Under the pieces are notes generated by a model. That model saw only the letters and a list, made by a program, of their open reading frames with translations. It was not told where the DNA came from and searched no databases. A stretch of 64,000 nt of DNA from Afipia sp. P52-10 (GTDB taxonomy: Bacteria; Pseudomonadota; Alphaproteobacteria; Rhizobiales; Xanthobacteraceae): the NCBI RefSeq assembly GCF_000516555.1, contig NZ_AZSJ01000007.1, positions 431,375-495,374 on the forward strand, given 5' to 3'. This document shows, one piece after another, positions 1 to 7,679 of the stretch. Within the stretch, counting starts at the first letter, position 1. Every line of letters begins with the position of its first letter. Both the position numbers and the translations under genes were made by a program.

Positions 1-272
1 GCCAGGGTCTCGGCGATCCGGGCGCGCAGGGCGGCGTCAGCCTCGGCCGCCTGCTTGGCCTTCAGCGCCGCCTCGCGCTCCTTCAGCAGCGCATCGAGCG
101 TCGCCTGCCGCAGCATGCGCTTCTGGCGGCCCGGAGCCTTGACCGGCTCAATGTAGCGCCCCGCCTTCGGAAAGCGCAGGTCAATAAACTTGTCGATCGT
201 CCCGCCGAGATAGGCGAAGCCGTGAATCTGCAGCTGCTGACGAAAGTCGTGAGGCGAAAGGTCGGCCGGCAT
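1..272 (-). CDS. Hypothetical phage early protein, leftward (partial)
   Basis: The reading frame opens with ATG at 272 on the minus strand and stays open to the window edge (90 codons seen), so the C-terminus is missing. A GGGAG ribosome binding site lies about 8 bases upstream. The visible protein starts MPADLSPHDF and becomes a charged Lys/Glu/Ala-rich helix after residue 65. It is the first gene of the transcript leaving the left operator region, the position lambda uses for N. I do not recognise the family, and antitermination is only a positional guess. Confidence 0.6.
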   Translation of the reverse strand, partial: MPADLSPHDFRQQLQIHGFAYLGGTIDKFIDLRFPKAGRYIEPVKAPGRQKRMLRQATLDALLKEREAALKAKQAAEADAALRARIAETL

Positions 273-299
273 CTGAATCTCCCGTCTTAAACACGGAAG

Positions 300-328
300 A
301 TTCAGCACCAGTTTGGTGCTACAGTCAA
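300..328 (-). promoter_or_regulatory. Candidate leftward early promoter pL
   Basis: On the minus strand TTGACT (328-323) is followed after 17 bases by CTGAAT (305-300). The spacer is filled by the perfect operator palindrome at 304-320, the expected place for a repressor to block RNA polymerase. It would drive the leftward gene starting at 272. This is inferred from spacing and position only. Confidence 0.5.
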
Positions 329-367
329 GCAGCAATCACCAAGTTGGTGCGAAGCTCCAATTTGGTT
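304..367. promoter_or_regulatory. Left operator region, three palindromes
   Basis: Three related sites lie between the repressor stop codon and the leftward gene. Site 1 at 304-320 is AGCACCA-GTT-TGGTGCT, a perfect 17-bp palindrome. Site 2 at 337-349 is CACCA-AGT-TGGTG. Site 3 at 355-367 is the weaker CTCCA-ATT-TGGTT and touches the last base of the repressor gene. The same CACCA-N3-TGGTG core occurs three times on the other side of the repressor. By analogy with lambda OL1-OL3 these are probably repressor/Cro binding sites. Confidence 0.75.
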
Positions 368-966
368 CAAAGGAGGTCGTGGACAACCCGCCCGACACGT
401 CCGAACACGTGCAGTTCGCCCGTTGGGTGAATGGTCTCGTGATCCGGATTGGTCGAGTAAGGCTGCAAACGAGGCTTCGCGCCAGCGCGATATCGCTTAA
501 ACGTCACGTCACCTTCCGGCGTGTGAAAGACATAGAAAGCGTTGTTTACCAGGTGATCATCCGCGCGGTTAACGTAGATGTGGCTACCCTCAGGGGCAAT
601 TAGGTTCATGGAATCGCCCATGACCTCAAGGGCAATCCAATCGCCTCGCGGTAAGTCGGCTGCAAGAACGTACTTCTTGATGTCTGTTCGTTTTACGCCC
701 TCCTGATGCGCTAAGCGGCCAGCGCTGACGAATGACAGGAGAGGGACACGAATTCGTTTGAGACCAGGAAAAACAAGAGATTCTGGAGAAACTTTCAAAA
801 CTGGCGCCAGCCGCTCCGCCCAGAAGGCGGTCATCTCACGCTCACCTTGGTAAAGCCGGCTTATCTGTTGAGGGCTTGTTCCGGCAGCCTTGGCAAGATC
901 GGACTGGGTTAGGTCCTTTCGCTGGTCAAGGATATCGGCCAAGCCGTTTGGGTATTTTCCTTTCAT
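367..966 (-). CDS. CI/LexA-like phage repressor, S24 peptidase
   Basis: This is the lysogeny repressor (199 aa). Residues 18-45 form a helix-turn-helix (LTQSDLAKAAGTSPQQISRL). The C-terminal S24 domain carries the LexA-type self-cleavage Ala82-Gly83 bond, a catalytic Ser119 in GDSM and Lys157 in the VTFKRY strand. The frame extends upstream to 1089, but the ATG at 966 is preferred: longer versions would run through all three right operators and add a segment with no family character. RecA-stimulated self-cleavage on DNA damage would induce the prophage, as known for this family. Its own operators flank it on both sides, implying autoregulation. Confidence 0.92.
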   Translation of the reverse strand: MKGKYPNGLADILDQRKDLTQSDLAKAAGTSPQQISRLYQGEREMTAFWAERLAPVLKVSPESLVFPGLKRIRVPLLSFVSAGRLAHQEGVKRTDIKKYVLAADLPRGDWIALEVMGDSMNLIAPEGSHIYVNRADDHLVNNAFYVFHTPEGDVTFKRYRAGAKPRLQPYSTNPDHETIHPTGELHVFGRVGRVVHDLL

Positions 967-978
967 TTCGGGATTAGC

Positions 979-1047
979 CACCAGTTTGGTGTTGTTTCCC
1001 AGCACCAATGCGGTGCTGAGCGCTTGCGAATCATCACCAAATTGGTG
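979..1047. promoter_or_regulatory. Right operator region, three palindromes
   Basis: Between the divergent repressor (start 966) and cro-like gene (start 1061) are CACCA-GTT-TGGTG (979-991), AGCACCA-ATG-CGGTGCT (1001-1017, one arm mismatch) and CACCA-AAT-TGGTG (1035-1047). They share the core of the left operators. Centre-to-centre spacings are about 24 and 32 bp. The first site lies 13 bases from the repressor start and the third 14 bases from the cro-like start, which fits competitive control of both promoters as at lambda OR. Promoter elements here are not clear. Confidence 0.75.
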
Positions 1048-1060
1048 CGTACTGCGTCGT

Positions 1061-1312
1061 ATGACGCTTGATGAATGGATGAGCATCACAAAAACCTCGA
1101 ATTCCGAGGTCGGCAGGCAGCTCCACTGCGCTGCAGAGACGGTTCGTCGCTACCGGGCGAGAGAGCGCGATCCCGACTTTGAGACCCAGCGTCGGATTTT
1201 CGAGATGTCCGGCGGTCTTGTGACTCCCAACGATTGGGCGGGCGTCGGTCCGCGACCGGACTCAACGGATCTGAATGGAAACGAGGAGGCTGCTTCATGC
1301 CCGGCACCGTAA
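1061..1312 (+). CDS. Cro-like transcriptional regulator
   Basis: This 83-residue protein is transcribed divergently from the repressor. It contains a compact HTH (residues about 13-35, SEVGRQLHCAAETVRRYRAR) followed by a GLVTPNDW segment typical of Cro/YdaS-type regulators of alphaproteobacterial phages. The frame is open from 890, but ATG at 1061, just past the third right operator, fits the switch layout; an internal ATG at 1079 is also possible. It probably represses the repressor gene and commits the phage to lytic growth. The 3' end overlaps the next gene by 16 bases. Confidence 0.8.
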   Translation: MTLDEWMSITKTSNSEVGRQLHCAAETVRRYRARERDPDFETQRRIFEMSGGLVTPNDWAGVGPRPDSTDLNGNEEAASCPAP

Positions 1313-1683
1313 GTCCCCGTTCGCGCGTGACAAAATCGGGCCGATTCCCAAAGCGGAATCAGAATTGCCGGATCGGGAATCAGATTTCCCCGGTCATGCA
1401 AAAAGTGCGGGCCATGCTGCCGCCCGGTAGTCAGCCGCATCGCCTACATGTCCTGACCGGAGAACCGCTCTCGAACTGCCAGAAAATGCTTGCCGGCGTT
1501 CGGCCGGAAAACCTCGACATGCTGCGCGTCCTGCTGTCGGCGACCGACATTGATTTCGCTGCCGAGATCCTGCGCGCGTTCATCGGCGATGAGGCGCCGC
1601 TGGCGCAGGCGATCAGCCTCCAACAGGATCTGCGCCGCGCCAAGCAGGTGATCAAGACGCTGCAGGCGAGGATGGCCGAATGA
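1297..1683 (+). CDS. Small HTH phage regulator (CII position)
   Basis: The 128-residue protein starts at ATG 1297 behind a strong ACGAGGAGG site and overlaps the cro-like gene. Its centre (VLTGEPLSNCQKMLAGVRPENLDMLRVLL) resembles the HTH seen in small regulators of rhizobial phages, where the pattern is roughly LTGAPxxTxQxWLxGxRxPxxxxLxxLL; the quoted stretch is split here as VLTGEPLSNCQKMLAG then VRPENLDMLRVLL. The C-terminus is a helix rich in Arg/Gln. Its place after cro matches lambda cII, but activation of lysogeny genes is only inferred. Confidence 0.7.
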   Translation: MPGTVSPRSRVTKSGRFPKRNQNCRIGNQISPVMQKVRAMLPPGSQPHRLHVLTGEPLSNCQKMLAGVRPENLDMLRVLLSATDIDFAAEILRAFIGDEAPLAQAISLQQDLRRAKQVIKTLQARMAE

Positions 1684-1742
1684 CGTCGCCACTCACCATT
1701 AAGGTCTGCAGCGAGCCGTTCTGCGCGGCCCTGACCGAGCTT

Positions 1743-1964
1743 TCATCGCTTCTTGTCGAAAGCGCCAAGAACGTCACCCCAAGCCTTGTCGAGGCCATCC
1801 AAGGAGGCGCGAAGCTCTGCGTTCTCGACTGCGACCATGGCGCCGCACCCGTCACAGGTGAACTCCTTTACGTCCTTAAGCCATCCCAAGGTCTTCTCAT
1901 GCTTGTGGCCGCAGCCAGGGCAGGGAATCTCGACGCTGGCGTCATCGAACAGGCCTTCGGACAT
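1743..1964 (-). CDS. Small zinc-ribbon phage protein
   Basis: The 73-residue protein begins MSEGLFDDAS behind a GGAG site about 10 bases upstream (minus strand). It has two cysteine pairs, CPGC and CDGC, about 25 residues apart with the conserved KTLGWLKD segment between, then a helical acidic tail. This is a recurrent small zinc-ribbon family in alphaproteobacterial phages; its function is unknown to me. It runs against the surrounding genes. A 131-codon frame on the opposite strand (1680-2075) overlaps it completely and is judged the shadow because it lacks family features. Confidence 0.7.
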   Translation of the reverse strand: MSEGLFDDASVEIPCPGCGHKHEKTLGWLKDVKEFTCDGCGAMVAVENAELRASLDGLDKAWGDVLGAFDKKR

Positions 1965-2071
1965 GGCGCATCTCCATCGGTTGGTGTGGCAACCCCGATG
2001 GTAGACGAGTCGGCGGCGGTTGCCCCCCAGACGGCCGCCGCCGACTCGGCCCTTGCGGGAGACATCCCGCG

Positions 2072-4039
2072 ATGACATCACTTATCTACCATCCCATTGC
2101 GGATGCATTCCCTCTCATTGATGGCGATGATTTTCTCTCGCTCGTTGAGGATGTTCGTGAATATGGCGTCCGCAAGCCTATCGACCTGTTCGAGGGCAAG
2201 ATCCTCGACGGTCGCAATCGGTATCGGGCACTCGCCTGGTTGGTGTCGACCGGCGAGGTTCTTGGCGACGGCTGGGGGCATCGAGCAGGCCAAGCACTCT
2301 CCGAAGATGCCCTAGAACCGGACAACATCTGGTTCCGCCCCTTCAATCCTGCGATCGACGGCAAGCCGGTTGACTATGTGGCGTCGCTGAACCTCCGCCG
2401 CCGCGATCTGACATTGGCTCAGCGTGCGTTGGCGTCGGCCAAGCTTGGTCGACTCGGTTGGGGAGGGGACCGGAGCAAGCCCTCCCGGGAGGGCTTGAGC
2501 ACCGAGCGCCGCGCAGAGATCGCCGGTGTGGGGCGCGCAACGGTTGAGCGCGCAGAGATCGTCGTTGATCGCGGGATCGAAGAGCTTCACGCAGCGGTCA
2601 GCCAGAACAGTATTCCGGTGAAAGTTGCGGCCGAGATCGCCATGCAGCCGGTGGAGAAACAACAGGCGATCATCGCCGAGCTGCCGCGCGACGCGACCGG
2701 CCGGCTGACGCCGGAGGCGAAGAAGGCGCTGGCGCCGCTCGTCAAGGAAATGCGCGCAGAAAAGCAGGCCGAGAAGCGCAAGGCGCGCGACGCGCGCGAG
2801 CAGCAGCTCGCGGAGAAGATCCTCGCTGCGCCGACGCGCCAGTATGGCGTGATCCTGGAAGACTTCGAGTGGGACCACAAACCTTATAGTCGTGCGACCG
2901 GCATGGATCGGCATCCGGCCAACCACTACGTCACGGCGCACGACGCGCACTCGCCGGAGGAAATCGTCGCGCGCACGGCAGCGCGGTTCGCATGCGCGGC
3001 TGCGGATTCGGTTCTCTACATGTGGACCACCATTCCGCACCTGTTCATCGCGTTGCAGGTGATGGCGCTGCGCGGCTTCACCTACAAGACGCAGCGGATC
3101 TGGAACAAGGTGCGCGCCGGCCATGCGCGCGGCTCCGGCTACTGGGTGACCGGCGAGCATGAGATTCTGCTGATCGGCACGCGCGGCAAGTTCAACGCGG
3201 CGCCGATCCAAGCGCACTTCCGATCCAATTTCGATGCGCCGGTCGGCGAACACTCGGAGAAGCCCGACCAGCAATACGAGCATGCGGAATTTCACTTTCC
3301 GAACCTGCCGAAAATCGAACTGAACGCGCGGCGGCGCCGTCCAGGCTGGGACGCCTGGGGGCTCGATGCGCCGGAGCAAGAACACCCCGTTTCGCCGTCT
3401 ACCCCGATCGCGGCGAACGATGTGACGACCGAGGCGCCGGCGGGAGACGGCGTTCTGCGTACCTCGGTCGTCACCTTGATTCCCGAAGCGAAAGCGGACG
3501 TGCACGCGTTGCCCAGTGCTGACATGGCGACGCCAGGTATAGAACCGTCCGCGAGTAGGCTTGCCGGCGGGCGGACGCCGGCCGGAGGCGCGGCTGAGTT
3601 GCCTGCCGCGCCTCCACCCCTTGCAGGCGATGCGCACGGATGTCCTGCGCACGATGTGCCTGCCGGAGACGCGGCGCGTGATGCCGCTGCGTCTCCACTC
3701 TTCTCCGATGATCCGAAGCTGGTCGAGCTCGGCAAGCTTCGCGTTGTCAATCACGGCGATCGCGCCCAGGCCGCAAAGGTCGTCGCGGACCTGATCGAGC
3801 GCGGATACGCGTTCGAAATTCGCCCCGGCGATTGGGCGCTGACGCGGGCAGGGCTCGCGCGGGCCGAGGCGCTGCAGGCGGAGTTGGGATCGCCGCTCGC
3901 GCGGTTCGACGATCGCGGCACCGAGATTCCGAAGTTCCTGCCGGCGCGAAGTGCGGCGGACGATCTCGACGTGCCTGCGTTTCTGAAGCGCGACGCCAAC
4001 AATGTCTCACCAGCAATGCAGGGAAGGAAGCAACCATGA
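2072..4039 (+). CDS. ParB-like / MT-A70 methyltransferase-like fusion protein
   Basis: A 655-residue multidomain protein. Residues about 5-60 are a ParB/sulfiredoxin-like fold (KILDGRNRYRA). Residues 108-205 are helical with an HTH (RRAEIAGVGRATVERAE), and 220-253 a charged coiled coil. Residues about 256-420 match MT-A70 N6-adenine methyltransferases (SRATGMDR, ANHY, GYWVTGEHEILLIGTRG). The usual DPPW motif reads DFEW here, so activity is doubtful or altered. A Pro/Ala-rich linker (430-545) leads to a C-terminal winged-helix-like domain. ParB-MTase fusions of this kind are common in early regions of rhizobial phages and are thought to modify phage DNA. GGGAG lies 11 bases upstream of the ATG. 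Confidence 0.85.
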   Translation: MTSLIYHPIADAFPLIDGDDFLSLVEDVREYGVRKPIDLFEGKILDGRNRYRALAWLVSTGEVLGDGWGHRAGQALSEDALEPDNIWFRPFNPAIDGKPVDYVASLNLRRRDLTLAQRALASAKLGRLGWGGDRSKPSREGLSTERRAEIAGVGRATVERAEIVVDRGIEELHAAVSQNSIPVKVAAEIAMQPVEKQQAIIAELPRDATGRLTPEAKKALAPLVKEMRAEKQAEKRKARDAREQQLAEKILAAPTRQYGVILEDFEWDHKPYSRATGMDRHPANHYVTAHDAHSPEEIVARTAARFACAAADSVLYMWTTIPHLFIALQVMALRGFTYKTQRIWNKVRAGHARGSGYWVTGEHEILLIGTRGKFNAAPIQAHFRSNFDAPVGEHSEKPDQQYEHAEFHFPNLPKIELNARRRRPGWDAWGLDAPEQEHPVSPSTPIAANDVTTEAPAGDGVLRTSVVTLIPEAKADVHALPSADMATPGIEPSASRLAGGRTPAGGAAELPAAPPPLAGDAHGCPAHDVPAGDAARDAAASPLFSDDPKLVELGKLRVVNHGDRAQAAKVVADLIERGYAFEIRPGDWALTRAGLARAEALQAELGSPLARFDDRGTEIPKFLPARSAADDLDVPAFLKRDANNVSPAMQGRKQP

Positions 4040-4518
4040 CGCTGCCCAAGTGGCTCGTGCGCCGGCTGTTCGCGCGCATGCGAAAGATTGCAGCATCACG
4101 CCCGCCGGATGTGCGCATCGGCAAGCCCGACGATGACTACATGCTGCGCTGGTGGGTGATCCCGCGCAATCGCTTCTTCAATATCTACCTGCACAACTTC
4201 CTGCGGTCGGACGACGACCGCGCGCTGCACGATCATCCCTGGCTGAACATGTCGTTGCTGCTCGATGGCCGGTACACCGAGCACACGATCGCAGATGGCG
4301 GTGTGCATCACCGTGTCGAGTACGCGGCCGGAGCGATCAAACTGCGCGGACCCAAATACGCGCACCGTGTCGAGCTGACGCACGGTTCCTGCTGGTCGCT
4401 TTTCATCACCGGTCCCGTGATGCGGGATTGGGGTTTTCACTGTCCGCAAGGCTGGCGGCATCACACGCAGTTCGTCGACAGGAGCAATTCCGGACAGATC
4501 GGTCGAGGATGCGACTGA
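4036..4518 (+). CDS. Cupin-like phage hypothetical protein
   Basis: The 160-residue protein starts at ATG 4036 with GGGAAGGAAG just upstream and overlaps the previous gene by 4 bases. It shows His-rich motifs of a small beta-barrel, LHDHPW around residue 57 followed by later His residues (KYAHRVEL, GWRHHTQF), the pattern of a cupin-like fold with metal-binding His. Proteins of this type are frequent in phage early regions, but no activity is known to me. Confidence 0.7.
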   Translation: MTLPKWLVRRLFARMRKIAASRPPDVRIGKPDDDYMLRWWVIPRNRFFNIYLHNFLRSDDDRALHDHPWLNMSLLLDGRYTEHTIADGGVHHRVEYAAGAIKLRGPKYAHRVELTHGSCWSLFITGPVMRDWGFHCPQGWRHHTQFVDRSNSGQIGRGCD

Positions 4519-4534
4519 GCAATAGGGGGAAAAC

Positions 4535-4891
4535 ATGGCACGGGAAACTATCCGCAGGATCGAGGCGAGGCATCGCGCGGAGCTGCGCCGCTTGAGCGAG
4601 GACCTGCGCGCCGCGGAGGATGGGAACGCGCGCTTGATCGTCGAGAAGTGCGATCTCGTCCGTCGGCAGATGGAGGCGCTCGATCTGAAGGATGACAGGA
4701 TCGGCGAACTGATCCGCGGACACGCTGCTGCGCTCGCGGCGAAGGACGCGCGCATCAGCGAGTTGTTTCGTTCGAACAACGCGTATCAAGAGGAGGCCCG
4801 CGCGGCGCGCGCCGAAGTGCAGCAGCTGCAGCGCGCGCTCTCGGATGCATCCCGCGTTATCGCCACGCTCGGTCAGCGCGCTGTCCCATGA
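4535..4891 (+). CDS. Coiled-coil phage hypothetical protein
   Basis: The 118-residue protein begins with an AGGGGGA site 8 bases upstream. Almost the whole length is predicted helix with heptad-like Leu/Ala spacing and many Arg/Glu residues (RIEARHRAELRRLSEDL, then ARAEVQQLQRAL), so it is likely an elongated coiled coil. No family is recognised. It overlaps the following gene by 4 bases (ATGA), indicating one early operon. Confidence 0.65.
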   Translation: MARETIRRIEARHRAELRRLSEDLRAAEDGNARLIVEKCDLVRRQMEALDLKDDRIGELIRGHAAALAAKDARISELFRSNNAYQEEARAARAEVQQLQRALSDASRVIATLGQRAVP

Positions 4892-5199
4892 CGCGGGCCG
4901 GGCGCCATAGCTGGACGCAGGAAGGGGTGCGCTACGCGCGCCACACCGATCGCGCCTGCTATGCGTGCGGCCTGATCAAGCGCACCCGCCACGAAGGCGG
5001 GCGCCACTGGATTGAATTCTGGCGGCCATCTTCGGATGCGTCGCCGAGCGCAGTCCGCGACGCATCCGGTCAGTATCTGGATCGCGTGCCGGGCAAGCAC
5101 ACGCCGGCATGTCCCGGCTCGCCGAACCAGCAAGGCCTTTCGTTTACGCCACCTCGCAACGTCATCACCAACGGAGATTCCTATGAAGCCGATCACTGA
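4888..5199 (+). CDS. Phage hypothetical protein with Cys pair
   Basis: The 103-residue product overlaps its upstream neighbour through ATGA. It contains CYACGLIKRTRHEGGRHW around residues 24-41 and a later TPACP, so three cysteines and several histidines could bind zinc. Similar short proteins occur in phage early operons, but I cannot assign a function. The end overlaps the next gene by 17 bases. Confidence 0.65.
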   Translation: MTRAGRHSWTQEGVRYARHTDRACYACGLIKRTRHEGGRHWIEFWRPSSDASPSAVRDASGQYLDRVPGKHTPACPGSPNQQGLSFTPPRNVITNGDSYEADH

Positions 5200-5506
5200 C
5201 ATTCTGCGTGAGTATCGAAACGGTCGCGCCGTCGACCTGTTGTCTTTGCAATTCAACGATTGCGTCCGCGCCGTCGACGCAACCGGAAAACCGGCCGAAC
5301 TGACGATCAAGATCAAGATCGAGCCCGACAAGGGCGGCGGCTCGGGCAAGGAATTGTCGATCAAGCCGACGACGAAGATCCCGCAGCACGACATCCCGAA
5401 GGCGCAGTTCTTCTCCGATGCGAATGGCGACCTGCATCGTCAGGACCCGGCGCAGGGCCAGATGTTCCGCGACACCGACGACGATCGCACGGCGGGCCGC
5501 GCCTGA
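5183..5506 (+). CDS. Conserved phage early protein, unknown function
   Basis: The frame is open from 5012, but ATG 5183 with GGAG 7 bases upstream is the likely start, giving 107 residues beginning MKPITDILRE. The pattern, an N-terminal helix, a VDATGKPAELTIKIKIEP beta segment, a Gly/Lys turn, then FFSDANGDLHRQDP, is a recurrent small protein encoded just before DUF2303 genes in proteobacterial phages. Function is unknown. The C-terminus is acidic. Confidence 0.7.
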   Translation: MKPITDILREYRNGRAVDLLSLQFNDCVRAVDATGKPAELTIKIKIEPDKGGGSGKELSIKPTTKIPQHDIPKAQFFSDANGDLHRQDPAQGQMFRDTDDDRTAGRA

Positions 5507-5564
5507 TCGTTTCAGTCTTTCAGTACCTGCGTAATCAACCCCTCACACAACGAGCACTGTTGCC

Positions 5565-6392
5565 ATGACCAAACAGACCAGCGCGGGCGATGCGCAGACG
5601 ATCGCCGACCTTGCCGTGAAGGCGGCAGGCACGGCCACGACGATCACGTCCGCAACCGGGCGGGAATTCCTGATTCTGCCTGCGGAATTCGACTACCACG
5701 AAGTGACACCGGAGAATTCGCAAGACGTGCTCACTCCGAAGCGCATCAGGCAGGCCGTGATCCTGCAGAATGCCGACGCGCTAGTCGAGTACCTGAATCG
5801 GTTCAAGGGCGACGACTCCCTGCTGTTCGCCGATGTGCAGAAGAGCCTCGTGGTCGCGGCGATCGACTACCATGCCAAAGACAAGGCGTCACTCGTCACG
5901 CATCGCGCGTCACTGCAGCTTCCGTTCTCCGAGGAATGGAAAGTCTGGAGCGAAGTCAGCGGCAGGCTTATGCCGCAACTCGAGTTCGCACGGTTCGTCG
6001 AGGAGAATGCACCGGACATCAAGGCTCCGGATGCGGCAACCTTGATCGAAACCGTTCGCGACCTGCAGGCGCGCCGGTCGGTCAATTTCATCCAGGCGGT
6101 GCGCACGGCGAGCGACAACGAAAGCTTCGAGTTTACCGACAATACCGAAGCGCGCACCAAGGGCGGCGTTGAGCTGCCGACGAAGTTCTTAATCGAGATT
6201 CCGGTCTATTTCGGCGAGCCGGCCGGCGAAGTCCCGGCCTTCCTTCGCTGGAAGCTCGATGATGGGAAGCTTTTGCTCGGCATCAAGCTGAACCGGATGG
6301 AGCACATCCGTCAGGCTGCATTCAAGATGATCGTGACGTTCTTGCATGAGCGCACCGGCGTGCTGCCTGTATTCGGCGCCATCGGGGTCTGA
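5565..6392 (+). CDS. DUF2303 (YfdQ-like) phage protein
   Basis: The 275-residue protein matches the DUF2303/YfdQ family in length and motifs: an N-terminal helix, FLILPAEFDY, and a central segment around DYHAKDKASLVTHRA (about residues 100-115). The ending, RWKLDDGKLLLGIKLNR, is also typical. The family is abundant in prophages, usually between small early genes and DNA modification genes, and its role is not established. It sits in the same operon as the preceding gene with 58 bases between them. Confidence 0.85.
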   Translation: MTKQTSAGDAQTIADLAVKAAGTATTITSATGREFLILPAEFDYHEVTPENSQDVLTPKRIRQAVILQNADALVEYLNRFKGDDSLLFADVQKSLVVAAIDYHAKDKASLVTHRASLQLPFSEEWKVWSEVSGRLMPQLEFARFVEENAPDIKAPDAATLIETVRDLQARRSVNFIQAVRTASDNESFEFTDNTEARTKGGVELPTKFLIEIPVYFGEPAGEVPAFLRWKLDDGKLLLGIKLNRMEHIRQAAFKMIVTFLHERTGVLPVFGAIGV

Positions 6393-6394
6393 CC

Positions 6395-6625
6395 ATGATC
6401 CTCGTGCCGCACCGGACCACGCCGAACCGCCGCCGTGAGCAGCTCGAACGCGTGCATGCGCTCGTGCGTGAGCAGCTTCAGGGCAAGCGGATCTGCAACC
6501 GGTGCGGCGCGACCTTCTCCTCCTATGCCGACAAGTGCGAAGCGAGCCTCGATGAAATGTGCCCGGGCGCACGCGCAATCGCCGACGCGACCGCGGACGC
6601 ACGCAAACTGGTAGGGCTGAAATGA
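6395..6625 (+). CDS. Small Cys-rich phage protein
   Basis: The 76-residue protein follows the DUF2303 gene by 2 bases. It has CNRCGATFSS around residue 34, then a Cys after YADK and a Cys in DEMCPGAR, so four cysteines form a plausible zinc-binding knuckle. No named family is recognised. Its stop overlaps the next start (AATGA). Confidence 0.65.
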   Translation: MILVPHRTTPNRRREQLERVHALVREQLQGKRICNRCGATFSSYADKCEASLDEMCPGARAIADATADARKLVGLK

Positions 6626-6888
6626 CCGATCGTGCCGCCTATGACATGAGTTACTTCGCCGGCCCCGATGACGACGCCGGCGTCTCCTTCGATGATTTCA
6701 TGATCGCGCTTGCTGTCTGGTCGTGGATGCGGCCGGGCAACAACTCGCCGACGGTTTCGGAAGCCGCCGATGTCTTCGGCGTGACTCACGATGTCATTCG
6801 GCGCGCGGTGAACGATCATCCGTGGATGCTGCTGGAGGGGCCGCCCGACGAGCCGCGCCGCCAGCGCATCGAGCACGACGGAGCCTGA
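6622..6888 (+). CDS. Phage hypothetical protein, possible HTH
   Basis: Translation from ATG 6622, overlapping the previous stop, gives 88 residues. The segment PTVSEAADVFGVTHDVIRRAV (about residues 42-62, one residue trimmed when quoted: TVSEAADVFGVTHDVIRRAV) looks like a helix-turn-helix, preceded by a Trp-containing helix. It could be a small DNA-binding regulator or accessory replication factor; neither is shown. Confidence 0.65.
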   Translation: MTDRAAYDMSYFAGPDDDAGVSFDDFMIALAVWSWMRPGNNSPTVSEAADVFGVTHDVIRRAVNDHPWMLLEGPPDEPRRQRIEHDGA

Positions 6889-6891
6889 CTG

Positions 6892-7335
6892 ATGAAAGGC
6901 TTCGCGATCCGCCAACCCTGGGCCTGGGCGATCTTCTCGCCGCCGGAAGGCTTGCGCAAAGACATCGAGAACCGCGAATGGCAGCCAACCAATCCGGGCC
7001 TCCGCTTTCGGGGGCGCTGTGTCATTCTCGCGACCGCGCATCCTGGCGACAGCAAGTGGTTCGATCGTTGGAGCGAATTCTGCGAAACCGTTCTGGCGAT
7101 GCCGGGCGACACAGATGACGCCTGCAATCGCATTCCCGATTCAACCTCACTCGTATTTGGCGCGCTGATCGGCACCGTCGAGATCGTCGACGTCGTCACC
7201 GCGCATTCCTCGCCCTGGTTCTTCGGCCCGTATGGCCTCGTGTTGCGTGAACCGCGTCCGTTCAAAAACCCGATCCCGTATAAGGGCGCGCTCGGTTTCT
7301 TCGACGTGCCCGACAGGATCCTGCCGCACGCTTGA
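6892..7335 (+). CDS. ASCH domain-containing protein
   Basis: The 147-residue protein opens with FAIRQPWAWAI, has KDIENREW near residue 25, FGALIGTVEIVDVV near 93, and SPWFFGPYGLVL near 110. These are hallmarks of the ASCH (ASC-1 homology) beta-barrel, a PUA-like nucleic-acid or nucleoside-binding fold. In phages such proteins lie next to DNA modification genes; binding of RNA or modified nucleotides is the usual proposal. It starts 3 bases after the previous stop. Confidence 0.85.
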   Translation: MKGFAIRQPWAWAIFSPPEGLRKDIENREWQPTNPGLRFRGRCVILATAHPGDSKWFDRWSEFCETVLAMPGDTDDACNRIPDSTSLVFGALIGTVEIVDVVTAHSSPWFFGPYGLVLREPRPFKNPIPYKGALGFFDVPDRILPHA

Positions 7336-7338
7336 GAC

Positions 7339-7677
7339 ATGACCGTTTACGTTGACGACATGCGCGCCCGGTTCGGCCGGATGACCATGTGCCACATGAT
7401 CGCCGACAGCGATGACGAATTGCACGCGATGGCCGACCTGATCGGCGTCAAGCGTAAGTGGCACCAGGCGCCGCCGGCGCACGACTCTCACTATGACATC
7501 GCGTTGAGCAAACGCGCGAAGGCGGTTGCGGCCGGCGCGGTCGAGATCACGCTGCGCCAATGCGCGGCGATGTCCGCCTATCGACGCATGACGCAGTTGC
7601 CGCTGCCAAAGCCGCACATGGCTGAGCTGATGTTCGCGAACTTCATCAAAGCAAGAAACGAATTGGGGAGGGGGTAG
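7339..7677 (+). CDS. DUF4031 family protein
   Basis: The 112-residue protein starts MTVYVDDMRARFGRM and contains CHMIAD, ELHAMADLIGV and HYDIALSKRAKAV, all characteristic of DUF4031, a short family found in phages and bacteria with no settled function. It is 3 bases from the ASCH gene and 2 bases before the cytosine methylase, so it belongs to the DNA-modification part of the operon. Confidence 0.85.
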   Translation: MTVYVDDMRARFGRMTMCHMIADSDDELHAMADLIGVKRKWHQAPPAHDSHYDIALSKRAKAVAAGAVEITLRQCAAMSAYRRMTQLPLPKPHMAELMFANFIKARNELGRG

Positions 7678-7679
7678 GC

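Noticed and set aside
1680..2075. 131-codon plus-strand frame overlapping the upstream gene by 4 bases
   Set aside because: It lies fully opposite the zinc-ribbon gene at 1743-1964, whose Cys pairs and KTLGWLKD segment are family-like; the plus frame has no recognisable features. The start overlap leaves a small chance it is real.
2312..3754. 480-codon frame antisense to the ParB/MT-A70 gene
   Set aside because: Arg-rich composition typical of a GC-rich antisense frame, no motifs, and the plus strand encodes a well-supported protein.
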